From assembly GCF_008122505.1 (NCBI RefSeq), contig NZ_VSSB01000001.1, positions 1,720,891 through 1,784,890 on the forward strand: a DNA stretch of 64,000 bases. The letters are read 5' to 3'. A model generated the notes under the pieces. It did no database searches. It saw only the letters and a program-made list of their open reading frames with translations, and was not told the origin of the DNA. Made by a program: the position numbers and the translations under genes. This DNA is from Agromyces mariniharenae. GTDB taxonomy: Bacteria > Actinomycetota > Actinomycetes > Actinomycetales > Microbacteriaceae. Of this stretch, positions 17,317 through 26,171 are shown piece after piece; the stretch's first letter is position 1, and every line of letters begins with the position of its first letter.

Positions 17317-17359
17317 GTACACCGTACGCGTACGCTGTACTATGACCGTACGCTGTACG
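17317..17359. promoter_or_regulatory. TetR-type operator overlapping both divergent promoters
   Basis: 17317-17340 is a 24-bp inverted repeat with arms GTACACCGTACG and CGTACGCTGTAC; eleven of twelve positions are symmetric. A second copy of the right arm, CGTACGCTGTAC, follows at about 17347-17358. The -10 box of the oxidoreductase gene (TACGGT, minus) and of the regulator (TACTAT, 17338-17343) both fall inside, so binding would shut both genes. Confidence 0.75.
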
Positions 17360-17393
17360 ATTGTCAAGTCATTCGAGACGAGCGAGGAGACCC

Positions 17394-18068
17394 GTGACTG
17401 CGAGGGAACAACGCCAGGTCGCGTCAGATGCGGGGCTGAGCAAGCAGCGGGTGGTAGTCGAGGCGATCCGGCTCGCCGACCGCGAGGGGGTCGACGGGCT
17501 GAGCATGCGCCGGCTGGCCGGCGCCCTCGGCGCGGGCGCGATGTCGCTGTACCACTACGTGGCGAGCAAGGAGGAGTTGCTGGACGCGATGATCGACGTC
17601 GTGTTCGAGGAGATCGAGCTCCCGCCCGAAGGCACCGACTGGCAGTCGGCGCTGCGCCGTCGAGCGGTGTCCGCACGACAGGTTCTCGCACGCCACCCAT
17701 GGGCGAACGGCCTGATGGAGTCGCGGACATCGCCAGGGCCCGCGAACCTCCGCCACCACGAAGCGGTCACCGCCTGCCTGCGGAGGGCCGGCTTCTCGGT
17801 CTTGATGGCGACGCACGCCAACTGGTTGCTCGACAGCTATGTCTACGGTTTCGCCCTGCAGGAAGCCGGCCTGCCGTTCGACACCGCCGATGAGCTCGCG
17901 GACATGGCCGAAGACGTCTACCTGCCCCAGCTTCCTCCTGACGAGTTTCCCTACCTCAACGAATCCGCCGCGGCGCTCCTCGCTGCCGGCTACGACCCGG
18001 CGGAGGAGTTCATCTTCGGTCTCGACCTCATCCTCGCGGCCCTCGAGCCCCTGAGAGCCTCCGCGTAG
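17394..18068 (+). CDS. TetR/AcrR-family transcriptional repressor
   Basis: 224 residues. N-terminal HTH (SKQRVVVEAIRLADREGVDG, then SMRRLAGALGAGAMSLYHYVASKEELLDAMID) and a C-terminal ligand-binding domain of the TetR_C type (RHPWANGLMESR, GPANLRHHEAVTACLRRAGF). GTG 17394 is chosen because AGGAG lies upstream at good spacing; the TTG at 17361 is an upstream in-frame alternative without support. It probably represses itself and the divergent oxidoreductase; the inducer is unknown. A perfect hairpin follows the stop. Confidence 0.9.
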   Translation: MTAREQRQVASDAGLSKQRVVVEAIRLADREGVDGLSMRRLAGALGAGAMSLYHYVASKEELLDAMIDVVFEEIELPPEGTDWQSALRRRAVSARQVLARHPWANGLMESRTSPGPANLRHHEAVTACLRRAGFSVLMATHANWLLDSYVYGFALQEAGLPFDTADELADMAEDVYLPQLPPDEFPYLNESAAALLAAGYDPAEEFIFGLDLILAALEPLRASA

Positions 18069-18076
18069 CGACGCTC

Positions 18077-18095
18077 ACGCAACCTCCGGTTGCGT
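18077..18095 (+). terminator. Terminator after the TetR gene
   Basis: ACGCAACC pairs perfectly with GGTTGCGT around a TCC loop, nine bases after the stop codon. There is no T-run. Confidence 0.6.
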
Positions 18096-18150
18096 CGGTC
18101 AGAACCCGTACGTCTGCGAATCGAGCCACGACCCCACCCGGCGTGCTCGG

Positions 18151-18156
18151 TAGGCT
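18151..18156 (+). promoter_or_regulatory. -10 box of the HAD hydrolase gene, leaderless layout
   Basis: TAGGCT, then seven bases (TCGGGGC), then ATG 18164. No SD lies upstream. Confidence 0.55.
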
Positions 18157-18163
18157 TCGGGGC

Positions 18164-18811
18164 ATGATCGAGGCAGTCGTGTTCGACATGGACGGGGTGA
18201 TCGTCGACAGCGAGGAGCGGTGGGAGGCCGTGCGCCGGCAGCTCGTCCTGGACGCAGGTCGGCCCTATCCCGATGAGGCGACGCGGAGGATGCAGGGCAT
18301 GAGCGCGCCTGAGTGGGAGGCGTACTTGCACGACGATCTCGGCGTCCCCGGCACTCCGGCCGAGATCGGACGACGCGTCGTCGCCGAGATCGAGGCGACC
18401 TACCGGGCCGACCTGCCCCTCATCCCCGGCGTGGACGAGGCCGTGCGTGCACTCGCGGCACGGTATCCGCTCGCGGTCGCCTCGTCGTCGAACCGGGAGC
18501 TGATCGAACTGGCGCTGTCGCTCGCGGGACTGGCCGACCTGTTCCGGGCTGTCGTCTCGAGCGAGGAGGTCGAGCGGGGCAAGCCCGCGCCCGATGTCTA
18601 CCTCGAGGCCGCTTCGCGCCTCGGCGTCGCGCCCACAGCCTGCGTGGCCGTGGAGGACTCCTCGAACGGGCTCCGCTCGGCGCACGCGGCAGGGATGCGG
18701 GTGGTGGCCGTACCCAACCGTGCGTACCCGCCCGCCGACGATGCGCTCGCGCTCGCCGACGTCGTGCTCGACTCGATCCGTCAGCTCACCCCCGAGGCCG
18801 TGGCGGCCTGA
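18164..18811 (+). CDS. HAD-superfamily phosphatase (beta-phosphoglucomutase-like subfamily)
   Basis: 215 residues. Motif I VVFDMDGVIVDSEE carries the nucleophile Asp and acid/base Asp, motif II is in AVASSSNRELI, and motif III/IV covers ERGKPAPDVYLEAASRLGV and VAVEDSSNGLRSAHAAGMRV. It is a cap-type HAD phosphatase acting on a small phosphorylated metabolite, probably a sugar phosphate; the exact substrate cannot be read. A GNAT gene follows 22 bases later on the same strand. Confidence 0.87.
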   Translation: MIEAVVFDMDGVIVDSEERWEAVRRQLVLDAGRPYPDEATRRMQGMSAPEWEAYLHDDLGVPGTPAEIGRRVVAEIEATYRADLPLIPGVDEAVRALAARYPLAVASSSNRELIELALSLAGLADLFRAVVSSEEVERGKPAPDVYLEAASRLGVAPTACVAVEDSSNGLRSAHAAGMRVVAVPNRAYPPADDALALADVVLDSIRQLTPEAVAA

Positions 18812-18833
18812 GGCGCCAGACGACACCGGCGAC

Positions 18834-19376
18834 ATGGACCACGTGACGGATCGAACGCTCTCCGTGCGACCGCTCGGACCACGGGACCGAGAATGGGTCG
18901 ACCTCACCCAAGCGGCCATGTGGGGATCCAGCACGGTCGCGCGCAAAGGCGAACTGCTCGACACCACCGCGTTGCCGGGGTTCGTCGCTGTTCGCCATGG
19001 CGAACCCGTCGGACTGGCCCTGTTCTGCGTCCGCGGCGATGAATATGAAGTGGTGTCGGTGTCGGCCACGGTCAGGCGTGAAGGGGTCGGACGAGCATTG
19101 ATGCTGCGATGCTTCGACGACGCCCGCAAGCGGGGCTGTCGTCGAGTGTGGCTCACGACGACGAACGACAACGTCGGCGCGATCGCGTTCTACCAGCGGT
19201 TGGGCATGGACCTGTGCGCGTTCTCCCGCAACGGCGTCGCGACCGCTCGCCGCTTGAAGCCCTCGATCCCGCTGCGTGACGAGTTCGGCGTGGGCATCGA
19301 CCATGAGCTCGAATTCGAGCTGCTCCTCGGGGCCGACCCAGTGGACGACCTGCCTAGGTCGTCCACTCGAGGATGA
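18834..19376 (+). CDS. GNAT-family N-acetyltransferase
   Basis: 180 residues. The acetyl-CoA loop is in VSVSATVRREGVGRALMLRC (R/Q-x-x-G-x-G/A form), followed by VWLTTTNDNVGAIAFYQRLG, the usual strand 5 to helix 4 of the fold. The acceptor is unknown. The gene starts 22 bases after the HAD phosphatase, so they are probably co-transcribed. Its last 23 bases overlap the 3' end of the convergent hydrolase gene. Confidence 0.85.
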   Translation: MDHVTDRTLSVRPLGPRDREWVDLTQAAMWGSSTVARKGELLDTTALPGFVAVRHGEPVGLALFCVRGDEYEVVSVSATVRREGVGRALMLRCFDDARKRGCRRVWLTTTNDNVGAIAFYQRLGMDLCAFSRNGVATARRLKPSIPLRDEFGVGIDHELEFELLLGADPVDDLPRSSTRG

Positions 19377-20172
19377 GGTCGAGGAATTCCTCCGGTCGCT
19401 CCATCGACGGCAGGTGGGCGACCTCGGGCCAATCGATTCGCCGGGCCCCCGAGATGCCGGCGACCACTCGAGCCGCAGCGTCGTGCGTCGTATCGAGATC
19501 ATGACCGCCGACGACCACCACGGTGCGGGCGGCGATCTCGGACAGTTGCTCGAGCGCCGGTGGCTCCAGCTGCGCCTCGGGGACGTCCGCGGGCCACGAG
19601 GAGGAGATCTCGAACGCGCGCCGCTGCATCCTCCGCACCGCGTCGACGACAGCAGGATCGACCGCCGCGGAGGCTCGTCGATTCCCGATCACCCACGTGT
19701 CCACGTTCGCCTCGACCGCCGCGTCGAGGTCGCCGCGAGCGAGCGCGGCGCTCTCGGCGTCGAAGAAGCGCTGCAGGTCCGCCGTCAGTTCGGCGAGCAG
19801 CGCGCCCCCGGGCGGGCAGAGGAGGAGCGACTCGACGAGCTCGGGCCTCGTCACCGTCGACTCGACGGCCACGCCGGCGCCGAAGGACGCGCCGACGAGA
19901 TGGCACCTCTTCACGCCCAGGTGATCCAGTGTCTCGAGTACGTCCGCGGCGTGCGACAGCTCGCCGTCGGGCTCCGCCGCGGAGTCCCCGAACCCGCGGA
20001 GGTCGAGCCGCACCGCGGGTCGTGATGCGGTCAGCGCCGGCCATTGCGCATCCCACATCCGGCGATCGGCGATCCCCGCGTGGATCAGCACGACGGGCAG
20101 GCCGGGCCCCGGGGCTTCGTCGTAGGCGATTCCAGACGGGGTGAAGCCGTTGGATTCGACGGGGTGCGTCAA
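19354..20172 (-). CDS. Alpha/beta-hydrolase
   Basis: 272 residues. Beta-strand/oxyanion region PVVLIHAGIADRRMWDAQW, nucleophile elbow VGASFGAGVAVES (Ser in G-A-S-F-G), acid region VVVVGGHDLDTTHDAA, and catalytic His in WPEVAHLPSMERPEEF. The triad is complete. Substrate unknown. The frame opens with TTG 20172, which overlaps the stop of the upstream SRPBCC gene (TTGA), so the two are translationally coupled; a later start is possible. Confidence 0.82.
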   Translation of the reverse strand: MTHPVESNGFTPSGIAYDEAPGPGLPVVLIHAGIADRRMWDAQWPALTASRPAVRLDLRGFGDSAAEPDGELSHAADVLETLDHLGVKRCHLVGASFGAGVAVESTVTRPELVESLLLCPPGGALLAELTADLQRFFDAESAALARGDLDAAVEANVDTWVIGNRRASAAVDPAVVDAVRRMQRRAFEISSSWPADVPEAQLEPPALEQLSEIAARTVVVVGGHDLDTTHDAAARVVAGISGARRIDWPEVAHLPSMERPEEFLDLILEWTT

Positions 20173-20684
20173 CGCCCCGACCCGAGGGGTCGCCGATCGA
20201 CGAGCGCGGCCATCTTGTCGAGGCACTGCTCCAGGCCCGCTTGCGACATGTCCCGCGCGTCGACGGTCGTGTAGCCGTGCTCGGTCATGTCGAGACGAGT
20301 CCGTTCGTCGCCGACCTCGCTCAATACGACCTCGTGCTCGCCGCGTTCCGGGATGCCGTCGGCGGGGATCCCGGCATCCGCGGGCGTGATCGGGGCGCCC
20401 GCGGCATCCGTGAACCGGAAGACGTAGCGCAGGAGGCGCGGGGCTTCCAGTTCCACGATCTCCCAGGCGCTGTGCTGCTCGAAGCCGCCCCAGTCGTCGG
20501 GTGCCCGCATGGTGACGAGGATCCGACCGCCGGGTCGTACGTCTGCTTCGGCTCGCGGGCACGTGAACCCGTCGGGACCCCACCACTCGCGCAGGTCGGA
20601 AGGGGTCGTCCAGGCGGCCCAGACGCGCTCGATCGGCGCGTCGAACTCGCGGACGACGTGCACGTCGAACGATGACTCGGCCAT
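20169..20684 (-). CDS. SRPBCC/AHSA1-type protein
   Basis: 171 residues with the Activator-of-Hsp90-homologue (START-like) fold: VVREFDAPIERVWAAWTTPS, then LREWWGPDGFTCPRAEADVR, and GWxx-like C-terminal helix SQAGLEQCLDKMAALV. These proteins bind hydrophobic ligands or occur with small regulators; no enzyme activity can be inferred. TAGGGT stands six bases before ATG 20684 (leaderless layout). First gene of a two-gene unit with the coupled alpha/beta-hydrolase. Confidence 0.85.
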   Translation of the reverse strand: MAESSFDVHVVREFDAPIERVWAAWTTPSDLREWWGPDGFTCPRAEADVRPGGRILVTMRAPDDWGGFEQHSAWEIVELEAPRLLRYVFRFTDAAGAPITPADAGIPADGIPERGEHEVVLSEVGDERTRLDMTEHGYTTVDARDMSQAGLEQCLDKMAALVDRRPLGSGR

Positions 20685-20690
20685 GGCGCG

Positions 20691-20696
20691 ACCCTA
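20691..20696 (-). promoter_or_regulatory. -10 box of the SRPBCC-hydrolase unit, leaderless layout
   Basis: TAGGGT on the minus strand, six bases (CGCGCC), then ATG 20684. Confidence 0.5.
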
Positions 20697-20912
20697 CCGG
20701 CGCTCGTCGACGGCCGCACACCCCGACCCGACGACGACCCGACCGCTCCCGTCATATCCTGAGGATTCCTTGACTTCTTCGCAGGGCAGGAGGAGGCTGG
20801 GCCGGTGCTGCTCGTGTCGCAGCGACATCCGTGATCCTGCGCCGGGCTGCGCGAGTGGGTCGCACCGCTCGGCGGCGTGGCTCCACGTTCCACATGCGAG
20901 GGGGAGCAGGAC

Positions 20913-21944
20913 ATGGGAACCAGACGAGCGGCGACGTTCGCCGCGATCTTGACGGCTGCACTGGCACCGGTGGCACTCCTGCCGGCGGCCGCGAACGCAG
21001 CACCTCCGGGCGACGCGCCCGCGCCGGTCGCCGAGGTGCTTGCCAGCGGATTGACGGGCCCGATCGGCAGCACCATCGGACCCGACGGCGCACTCTACGT
21101 GGCCGACCGCGCCGGTGGTGCGGTCGTGCGCGTCGACACGACGACGGGCGCGAAGAGCACCTACGCCGCCGGACTCCCGGTCACTGCGCCGGGCGGCGTC
21201 TTCGACGTGGCGTTCATCGGCGACACCGCGTACGCGCTCATCAGCGTCGTCGGACCCGACGTCGGCGGCAGCGACATCGGCGGGGTCTACCGCATCGACG
21301 ACGTCGACGACACGACGCTGATCGCCGACACGGCGACGTGGTCGATCGACAACCCGCCCGACGCCGACTTCTTCGTGCCGAGCGGGGTGCAGTACGCGTT
21401 CGTGCCGTACGGCGACGGGTTCCTCGTCACCGACGGCCATCACAACCGGCTGTTGTCCGCCGGGCTCGACGGCGTCGTCTCCGAGGTCGCGCAGTTCGCC
21501 AACATCGTGCCCACCGGCCTGCAGGTCGACGGATCGAGGGTGTACATGGCCGAGGCGGGGCCGATCCCGCACGACCCGGCGACGGGCAGGGTCGTCGTGC
21601 TCAACCCGCGGCATCCGTCGGAGCGTGCCGTCGCATCGGGCTTCAGCCTGATCACGGACGTCGAAGCGGCCGCCTGCGGGTTCTACGCCGTCTCGCAGGG
21701 CGATTCGCCGGGCGACGTCGAGCCGGGCACGCCCGGGCTCCCGAACAGCGGCGAGCTCCTGCGGCTCAACGGCGACGGCTCCTTCACGGTCGTCGTCGAC
21801 GACCTCGACCGGCCCACGTCGCTGTCGTTCGTCGGAGACACGGCGTTCATCGTGACGCTCGGCGGGCAGGTCCTCGTCGTCGACGACGTCGCACCGCACC
21901 GTCACGGCATGTGGGGAGGATGCGGACCCAAGGGCCAGGGCTGA
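20913..21944 (+). CDS. ScyD/ScyE-family secreted beta-propeller protein
   Basis: 343 residues. Signal peptide TRRAATFAAILTAALAPVAL with cleavage after AANA. The rest resembles a strand-rich propeller: repeated stretches such as GPDGALYVADRAGGAVVRVD and GLQVDGSRVYMAEAGPI. Named after cyanobacterial scytonemin-cluster proteins, but widespread in actinobacteria with no demonstrated role here. ATG 20913 follows GAGGGGGAG. It stands alone and converges on the DUF1905 gene. Confidence 0.82.
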   Translation: MGTRRAATFAAILTAALAPVALLPAAANAAPPGDAPAPVAEVLASGLTGPIGSTIGPDGALYVADRAGGAVVRVDTTTGAKSTYAAGLPVTAPGGVFDVAFIGDTAYALISVVGPDVGGSDIGGVYRIDDVDDTTLIADTATWSIDNPPDADFFVPSGVQYAFVPYGDGFLVTDGHHNRLLSAGLDGVVSEVAQFANIVPTGLQVDGSRVYMAEAGPIPHDPATGRVVVLNPRHPSERAVASGFSLITDVEAAACGFYAVSQGDSPGDVEPGTPGLPNSGELLRLNGDGSFTVVVDDLDRPTSLSFVGDTAFIVTLGGQVLVVDDVAPHRHGMWGGCGPKGQG

Positions 21945-21963
21945 ATCCACGCGACGCCTGACG

Positions 21964-21983
21964 CGCGGTCGTCGGGGACCGCG
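21964..21983. terminator. Hairpin between convergent genes
   Basis: CGCGGTC pairs with GACCGCG around a six-base loop, in the 47-base gap between the two stop codons. It could end both transcripts. There is no T-run, so this is tentative. Confidence 0.4.
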
Positions 21984-21991
21984 GCCGCGAG

Positions 21992-22306
21992 TCAGGAACG
22001 CCGCTCGGTGAGCTGCACGTGCACGGTGTCGCCGGCCTCCTTGCCGATGACCCGGCGCACCGCGGCCGTGACGGCGAGCTTGTGGCGGCCGTCGCCGAGC
22101 GCCATGAACGAGCCGTCGAACGGCACGCCGTCGACCTCGCCCGACACCTTCACGAGTCCGTGGGTGCCGAAGTACGCGGGCGATTCCGGCCAGATCAGGT
22201 AGGTCCATCCGCCGGCGGCCGGGCTCTTCTCGAGCACGGCGTCGAACGATGCGTCGATCGGGCCGGCGGCGACGCCCTGCTCGCGCGATGTCGTCATGAT
22301 GGTCAT
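21992..22306 (-). CDS. DUF1905 domain protein
   Basis: 104 residues. The DUF1905 core is visible: [20 protein letters not shown], then [20 protein letters not shown] and [20 protein letters not shown], ending [10 protein letters not shown]. Small beta-barrel-like proteins of this type have no established biochemical role. ATG 22306 follows AAGGAGG closely; the in-frame ATG 22297 (MTTSREQ) is an equally possible start. Convergent with the ScyD-like gene. Confidence 0.82.
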   Translation of the reverse strand: MTIMTTSREQGVAAGPIDASFDAVLEKSPAAGGWTYLIWPESPAYFGTHGLVKVSGEVDGVPFDGSFMALGDGRHKLAVTAAVRRVIGKEAGDTVHVQLTERRS

Positions 22307-22499
22307 GATGCCTCCTTCAACGGGCTTCCACCACTGGGTCGGATCCGGGAGCCGGATCTCGACATCGACCGGGGCGGGGGCGTCGTCTCGGCGGTTGCCC
22401 GCCATGCCGCACCGGGGCCTGCCCCGATGGCGGCTCGCCGCGCCGCACCTATGCTGGCCGCACGCGGGCGGCAGCCCGAGGACATGGAGGTGCATCGAC

Positions 22500-23153
22500 A
22501 TGGTCGTCGAGCAGGTCGAGCCGAACCGCGACACGGCGCCGTCGCGATCGAGCGCGTCGGCGGTCGCCGACGTACTCGTCGGCGCCGTCTGCGGCATCGC
22601 GTGGGGCGCCGCGTTCCGCACCTACATGTCGGAGATCGTCGGCGGTGCCTCGCGGGTCGACTGGTACGGCACGGTCGTGGCGATCATCGGTGCGGGTGCG
22701 ATCACGGGCGTGCTCCTGGGGCTGGCCGAGTACTTCCGGCGCACCGGTGGGCGCCGCCACTGGCGCTGGCTCGCCCTCGCGCCGCTCACGTTCGCCGTCC
22801 TGCCGCTCACGATGCCGGGGGCGCTGATCGCACTCGTGACCCAGGGCCTCGGCGGTGGCGCGGTCGCGGTCGCCCTCACGGCCATCGCCGGCGGGTTCGC
22901 GGTGTCGGGCAGGGGCCCGCTCTGGGGACGCATCACCTGCGGCGTTCTCGCACTCGCGGTGATCGGCGGGATCGTCGCGACCGTCCCCGCCATCGGTGGC
23001 ATCCGGCTCGCGCTCGACCAGCCCCGCGGCGCATGGGTCGCGATCCTCGCCGCGTCGTGCCTGGTCGTGCTGTGCCTCGCGAGCTCGATCCCGTTCCGTC
23101 GGGTGGAGGATGCCGCCGCGGCATCCGTCGACACCCGCAGTTCCGAAGCGTGA
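22500..23153 (+). CDS. Integral membrane protein of unknown function
   Basis: 217 residues with about six hydrophobic helices, for example [58 protein letters not shown] and [20 protein letters not shown]. It shows no transporter or enzyme motif. SD GGAGGT precedes ATG 22500. The last codons contain a GGATGCC/GGCATCC inverted pair (23108-23126). It stands between the DUF1905 gene (divergent) and the transhydrogenase operon. Confidence 0.7.
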   Translation: MVVEQVEPNRDTAPSRSSASAVADVLVGAVCGIAWGAAFRTYMSEIVGGASRVDWYGTVVAIIGAGAITGVLLGLAEYFRRTGGRRHWRWLALAPLTFAVLPLTMPGALIALVTQGLGGGAVAVALTAIAGGFAVSGRGPLWGRITCGVLALAVIGGIVATVPAIGGIRLALDQPRGAWVAILAASCLVVLCLASSIPFRRVEDAAAASVDTRSSEA

Positions 23154-23301
23154 AAGAACCTGCGATCTTTCGCCCCTGAAGCGGGCGAACCATGGCTCGG
23201 ATGCCGCGTCGGCACGTACTGTGGACGACACGTGCAGCAGTGCCGCAGCATGGGACTTCCCACGCCCGGTTCCGCTGCACTCCCGTGTGAGAGGAGAGCC
23301 C

Positions 23302-24462
23302 GTGAGGGTCGGCATCGCGAGAGAGCGACGAGAGGGCGAACGCCGGGTCGCCGCCACGCCCGAGACCGTGCGCCAGCTGGTCGGCCTGGGTCTGGAGGTG
23401 CTCGTCGAGCACGGCGCCGGTGAGGCATCCGGACACCCCGACGCGGCGTACGAGGAGGCCGGCGCGGCGATCGAGGAGGTGCTCGAGCTCGGCGACCTCG
23501 ACGTGCTGCTGCACGTGCGCCCGCTCGACCCCGCGACACCCCCGCGGCTGCGTCGCGGCGCCATCACGATCGGCCTCGCCTCGCCGTCGACCGAGCTGCC
23601 GACCGTGCGCGCGCTCGCCGACGCCGGCGTCACCGCGTTCGCCCTCGAGCTCGTGCCGCGCATCTCACGCGCGCAGTCGATGGACGCCCTCACGAGCCAG
23701 GCGCTCGTCGCCGGCTACCGCTGCGTGCTCGAGGCCGCGATGCGGCTCCCGCGATTCTTCCCCCTGTACATGACGGCTGCGGGCACGATCCCACCCGCCC
23801 GGGTGCTCGTGCTCGGCGCGGGCGTCGCCGGGCTGCAGGCGATCGGCACGGCGAAGCGGCTCGGCGCGCGGGTGTCGGCGAACGACGTGCGCGCGGCATC
23901 CGCCGACGAGGTGCAGTCGCTCGGCGGCACGTTCATCAACCTCGACCTCGACGCCGCCGACGCGAGCGGCGGCTACGCGAAGGAGCTCGGCGCCGACCGC
24001 GCGGCCCGCCAGCGGCAGCTGCTCGCGCCGCACGTCGCCGACGCCGACGTGCTCATCACGACCGCCGCGATCCCGGGGCGCCCGGCGCCGCTGCTCGTCA
24101 CGGCCGACATGGTGCGGGCGATGCGTCCCGGCTCCGTGGTCGTCGACCTCGCGGCCGAGTCGGGCGGCAACGTCGAAGGGTCGGTCGCCGGGTCGGATGT
24201 CGCGGTGCCGACCGCCGACGGCGGGGGCACGGTCACGGTCGTGGGCATGAAGGATGCCGCGTCGACGATGCCCGCTGACGCCTCCCGCCTGTATGCGAAG
24301 AACGTCGCCAACCTCCTCGCACTCATGACGCACGACGGCTCCGTCGAGCCCGACTTCGGCGACGTGGTGGTGATGGACGCGTGCCTCACCCACGACGGCG
24401 AGGTGCGGCATCCGGCGACCGCGGAGGCCCTCGCCACCGACGCACAGGAAGGAGCGCGCTGA
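23302..24462 (+). CDS. pntAA: NAD(P)+ transhydrogenase (Re/Si-specific) alpha subunit, domain I
   Basis: 386 residues, the soluble NAD(H)-binding domain of the proton-translocating transhydrogenase. It starts VRVGIARERREGERRVAATP, contains the Rossmann loop VLVLGAGVAGLQAIGTAKRL, and VDLAAESGGNVEGS near the nucleotide site, with the mobile-loop region GMKDAAS. GTG 23302 is preceded by GAGGAG. The alpha subunit is split, its membrane part being the next gene; the stop TGA and next ATG share one base. The enzyme couples proton flow to NADPH formation. Confidence 0.95.
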   Translation: MRVGIARERREGERRVAATPETVRQLVGLGLEVLVEHGAGEASGHPDAAYEEAGAAIEEVLELGDLDVLLHVRPLDPATPPRLRRGAITIGLASPSTELPTVRALADAGVTAFALELVPRISRAQSMDALTSQALVAGYRCVLEAAMRLPRFFPLYMTAAGTIPPARVLVLGAGVAGLQAIGTAKRLGARVSANDVRAASADEVQSLGGTFINLDLDAADASGGYAKELGADRAARQRQLLAPHVADADVLITTAAIPGRPAPLLVTADMVRAMRPGSVVVDLAAESGGNVEGSVAGSDVAVPTADGGGTVTVVGMKDAASTMPADASRLYAKNVANLLALMTHDGSVEPDFGDVVVMDACLTHDGEVRHPATAEALATDAQEGAR

Positions 24463-24791
24463 TGGACGGCGTCGCACTGCTCACCATCACCGTGCTCGCG
24501 GTGTTCGTGGGCTTCGAGGTGGTCTCGAAGGTCTCGAGCACCCTGCACACCCCGCTCATGTCGGGCGCGAACGCCATCCACGGCATCATCCTCGTCGGCG
24601 CGATCATCGTCGCCGGCCAGGCCGCCGACGGCTGGACGCTCACCATCGCCCTCGTCGCCGTCGTGCTCGCGACCGCCAACCTCGTCGGCGGCTTCGTCGT
24701 CACCGACCGCATGCTCGAGATGTTCCGCGGCCGCAAGCCGAAGCCCGCCGAGGCCGCCGCCTCCACCGACCCGAAGGAGTCCGGTCGATGA
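24462..24791 (+). CDS. pntAB: NAD(P)+ transhydrogenase alpha subunit, membrane part
   Basis: 109 residues with three hydrophobic helices (ALLTITVLAVFVGFEVVSKV; AIHGIILVGAIIVAGQA; LTIALVAVVLATANLVGGF) and the family phrase LHTPLMSGANAIHG. It forms part of the proton channel. The start shares a base with the pntAA stop, and its stop overlaps the pntB start (ATGA), giving tight coupling of all three subunits. Confidence 0.94.
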   Translation: MDGVALLTITVLAVFVGFEVVSKVSSTLHTPLMSGANAIHGIILVGAIIVAGQAADGWTLTIALVAVVLATANLVGGFVVTDRMLEMFRGRKPKPAEAAASTDPKESGR

Positions 24792-26161
24792 CGATCCTCT
24801 CCCCCACCTGGACCGCCATCCTCTACCTCGTCGCCGCCGTCTGCTTCATCCTCGCCCTGAAGGGGCTGAGCTCCCCGAAGACCGCGCGCCGGGGCAACCT
24901 CATCGGCGCGGCGGGCGCGCTCGTGGCCGTGATCACGGTGTTCCTCTCGACGAAGCTCGACAACATCCCGTGGATCCTCGCCGCCATCGCGATCGGCTCG
25001 GCGATCGCGGCGCCCGTGGCCCGTCGCGTGCAGATGACGCAGATGCCCCAGCTCGTCGCGCTCTTCAACGGCGTGGGCGGCGGTGCAGCGGCGCTCGTGG
25101 CGCTGCTCGAGCTTCCGCACACGGATGACCCGTGGGTGCGCCTCGCGATCGTGTTCACGCTGCTCGTCGGCGCCGTCTCCTTCTCGGGCTCGCTCGTCAC
25201 GTTCGCGAAGCTGCAGGAGCTCATGACGACCCGGCCGGTGGTGTTCCCCGGTCTTCCGGTCCTCATGGGACTCTCCCTCGTCGCGGCGATCGTGGCATCC
25301 GTCTTCGTCGTGCTGACGGGCGAGGCCTGGCTCGCGGTCGTGCTGCTCGCGCTCGGCCTCGTCGCGGGCGTGCTGCTCGTGCTGCCCGTGGGCGGCGCCG
25401 ACGTGCCGATCGTGATCTCGCTGCTCAACGCGTTCACCGGACTCGCGGTCGCGGCGTCGGGCCTCGTGCTCGGCAACGTGCTGCTCGTCGTGGCGGGCAC
25501 GCTCGTCGGCGCCTCCGGAACGATCCTGACCCGCGCGATGGCGTCGGCCATGGGCCGCAGCGTCTCGGGCATCCTGTTCGGCGCGTTCCGCGGCGGCTCC
25601 ACGGCGGGGTCCACCGAGGCATCCGACCGACCGGTGCGCTCGTCGAGCGCCGAGGACGTCGCGGTGCTGCTCGGCTACGCCCAGCGCGTGATCATCGTGC
25701 CGGGGTACGGCCTCGCGGTGGCCCAGGGCCAGCACACGGTCGCCGAGCTGCAGGCCGCGCTCGAGGCCCGGGGCACCGAGGTGGTGTTCGCGATCCACCC
25801 CGTGGCAGGCCGCATGCCCGGCCACATGAACGTGCTGCTCGCCGAGGCGAACGTGCCCTACGAGTCGCTGAAGGAGATGAGCGAGGTCAACGGCGAGTTC
25901 AAGCAGGCGGATGTCGCGCTCGTCGTCGGCGCGAACGACGTCGTGAACCCCGCGGCGAAGTCGACGCCGGGCTCGCCGATCTACGGCATGCCGATCCTCG
26001 AGGTCGAGGATGCGCGCCAGGTGGTGTTCCTGAAGCGCTCGATGCGGCCGGGCTTCGCGGGCATCGAGAACGAGCTGCTCTACGAGCCGCAGACCACGCT
26101 GCTCTTCGGCGACGCGAAGGACTCGCTCACCAAGGTGCTCACGGCGGTGAAGGCGCTGTAG
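24788..26161 (+). CDS. pntB: NAD(P)+ transhydrogenase beta subunit
   Basis: 457 residues. The N-terminal two-thirds is membrane-embedded (about nine helices, with RVQMTQMPQLVALFNGVGGG as the family signature), and the C-terminal domain III binds NADP(H): IIVPGYGLAVAQGQHTVAEL, HPVAGRMPGHMNVLLAEANV, and GANDVVNPAAKSTPGSPIYG. It interacts with PntAA and completes the proton channel with PntAB. Last gene of the operon; a large palindromic repeat follows. Confidence 0.96.
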   Translation: MTILSPTWTAILYLVAAVCFILALKGLSSPKTARRGNLIGAAGALVAVITVFLSTKLDNIPWILAAIAIGSAIAAPVARRVQMTQMPQLVALFNGVGGGAAALVALLELPHTDDPWVRLAIVFTLLVGAVSFSGSLVTFAKLQELMTTRPVVFPGLPVLMGLSLVAAIVASVFVVLTGEAWLAVVLLALGLVAGVLLVLPVGGADVPIVISLLNAFTGLAVAASGLVLGNVLLVVAGTLVGASGTILTRAMASAMGRSVSGILFGAFRGGSTAGSTEASDRPVRSSSAEDVAVLLGYAQRVIIVPGYGLAVAQGQHTVAELQAALEARGTEVVFAIHPVAGRMPGHMNVLLAEANVPYESLKEMSEVNGEFKQADVALVVGANDVVNPAAKSTPGSPIYGMPILEVEDARQVVFLKRSMRPGFAGIENELLYEPQTTLLFGDAKDSLTKVLTAVKAL

Positions 26162-26171
26162 CCGGGCTCGG

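Noticed and set aside
18594..18833. Longer N-terminus for the GNAT gene at 18834
   Set aside because: The upstream frame overlaps the HAD gene and is Arg/Pro-rich; the family sequence begins near ATG 18834.
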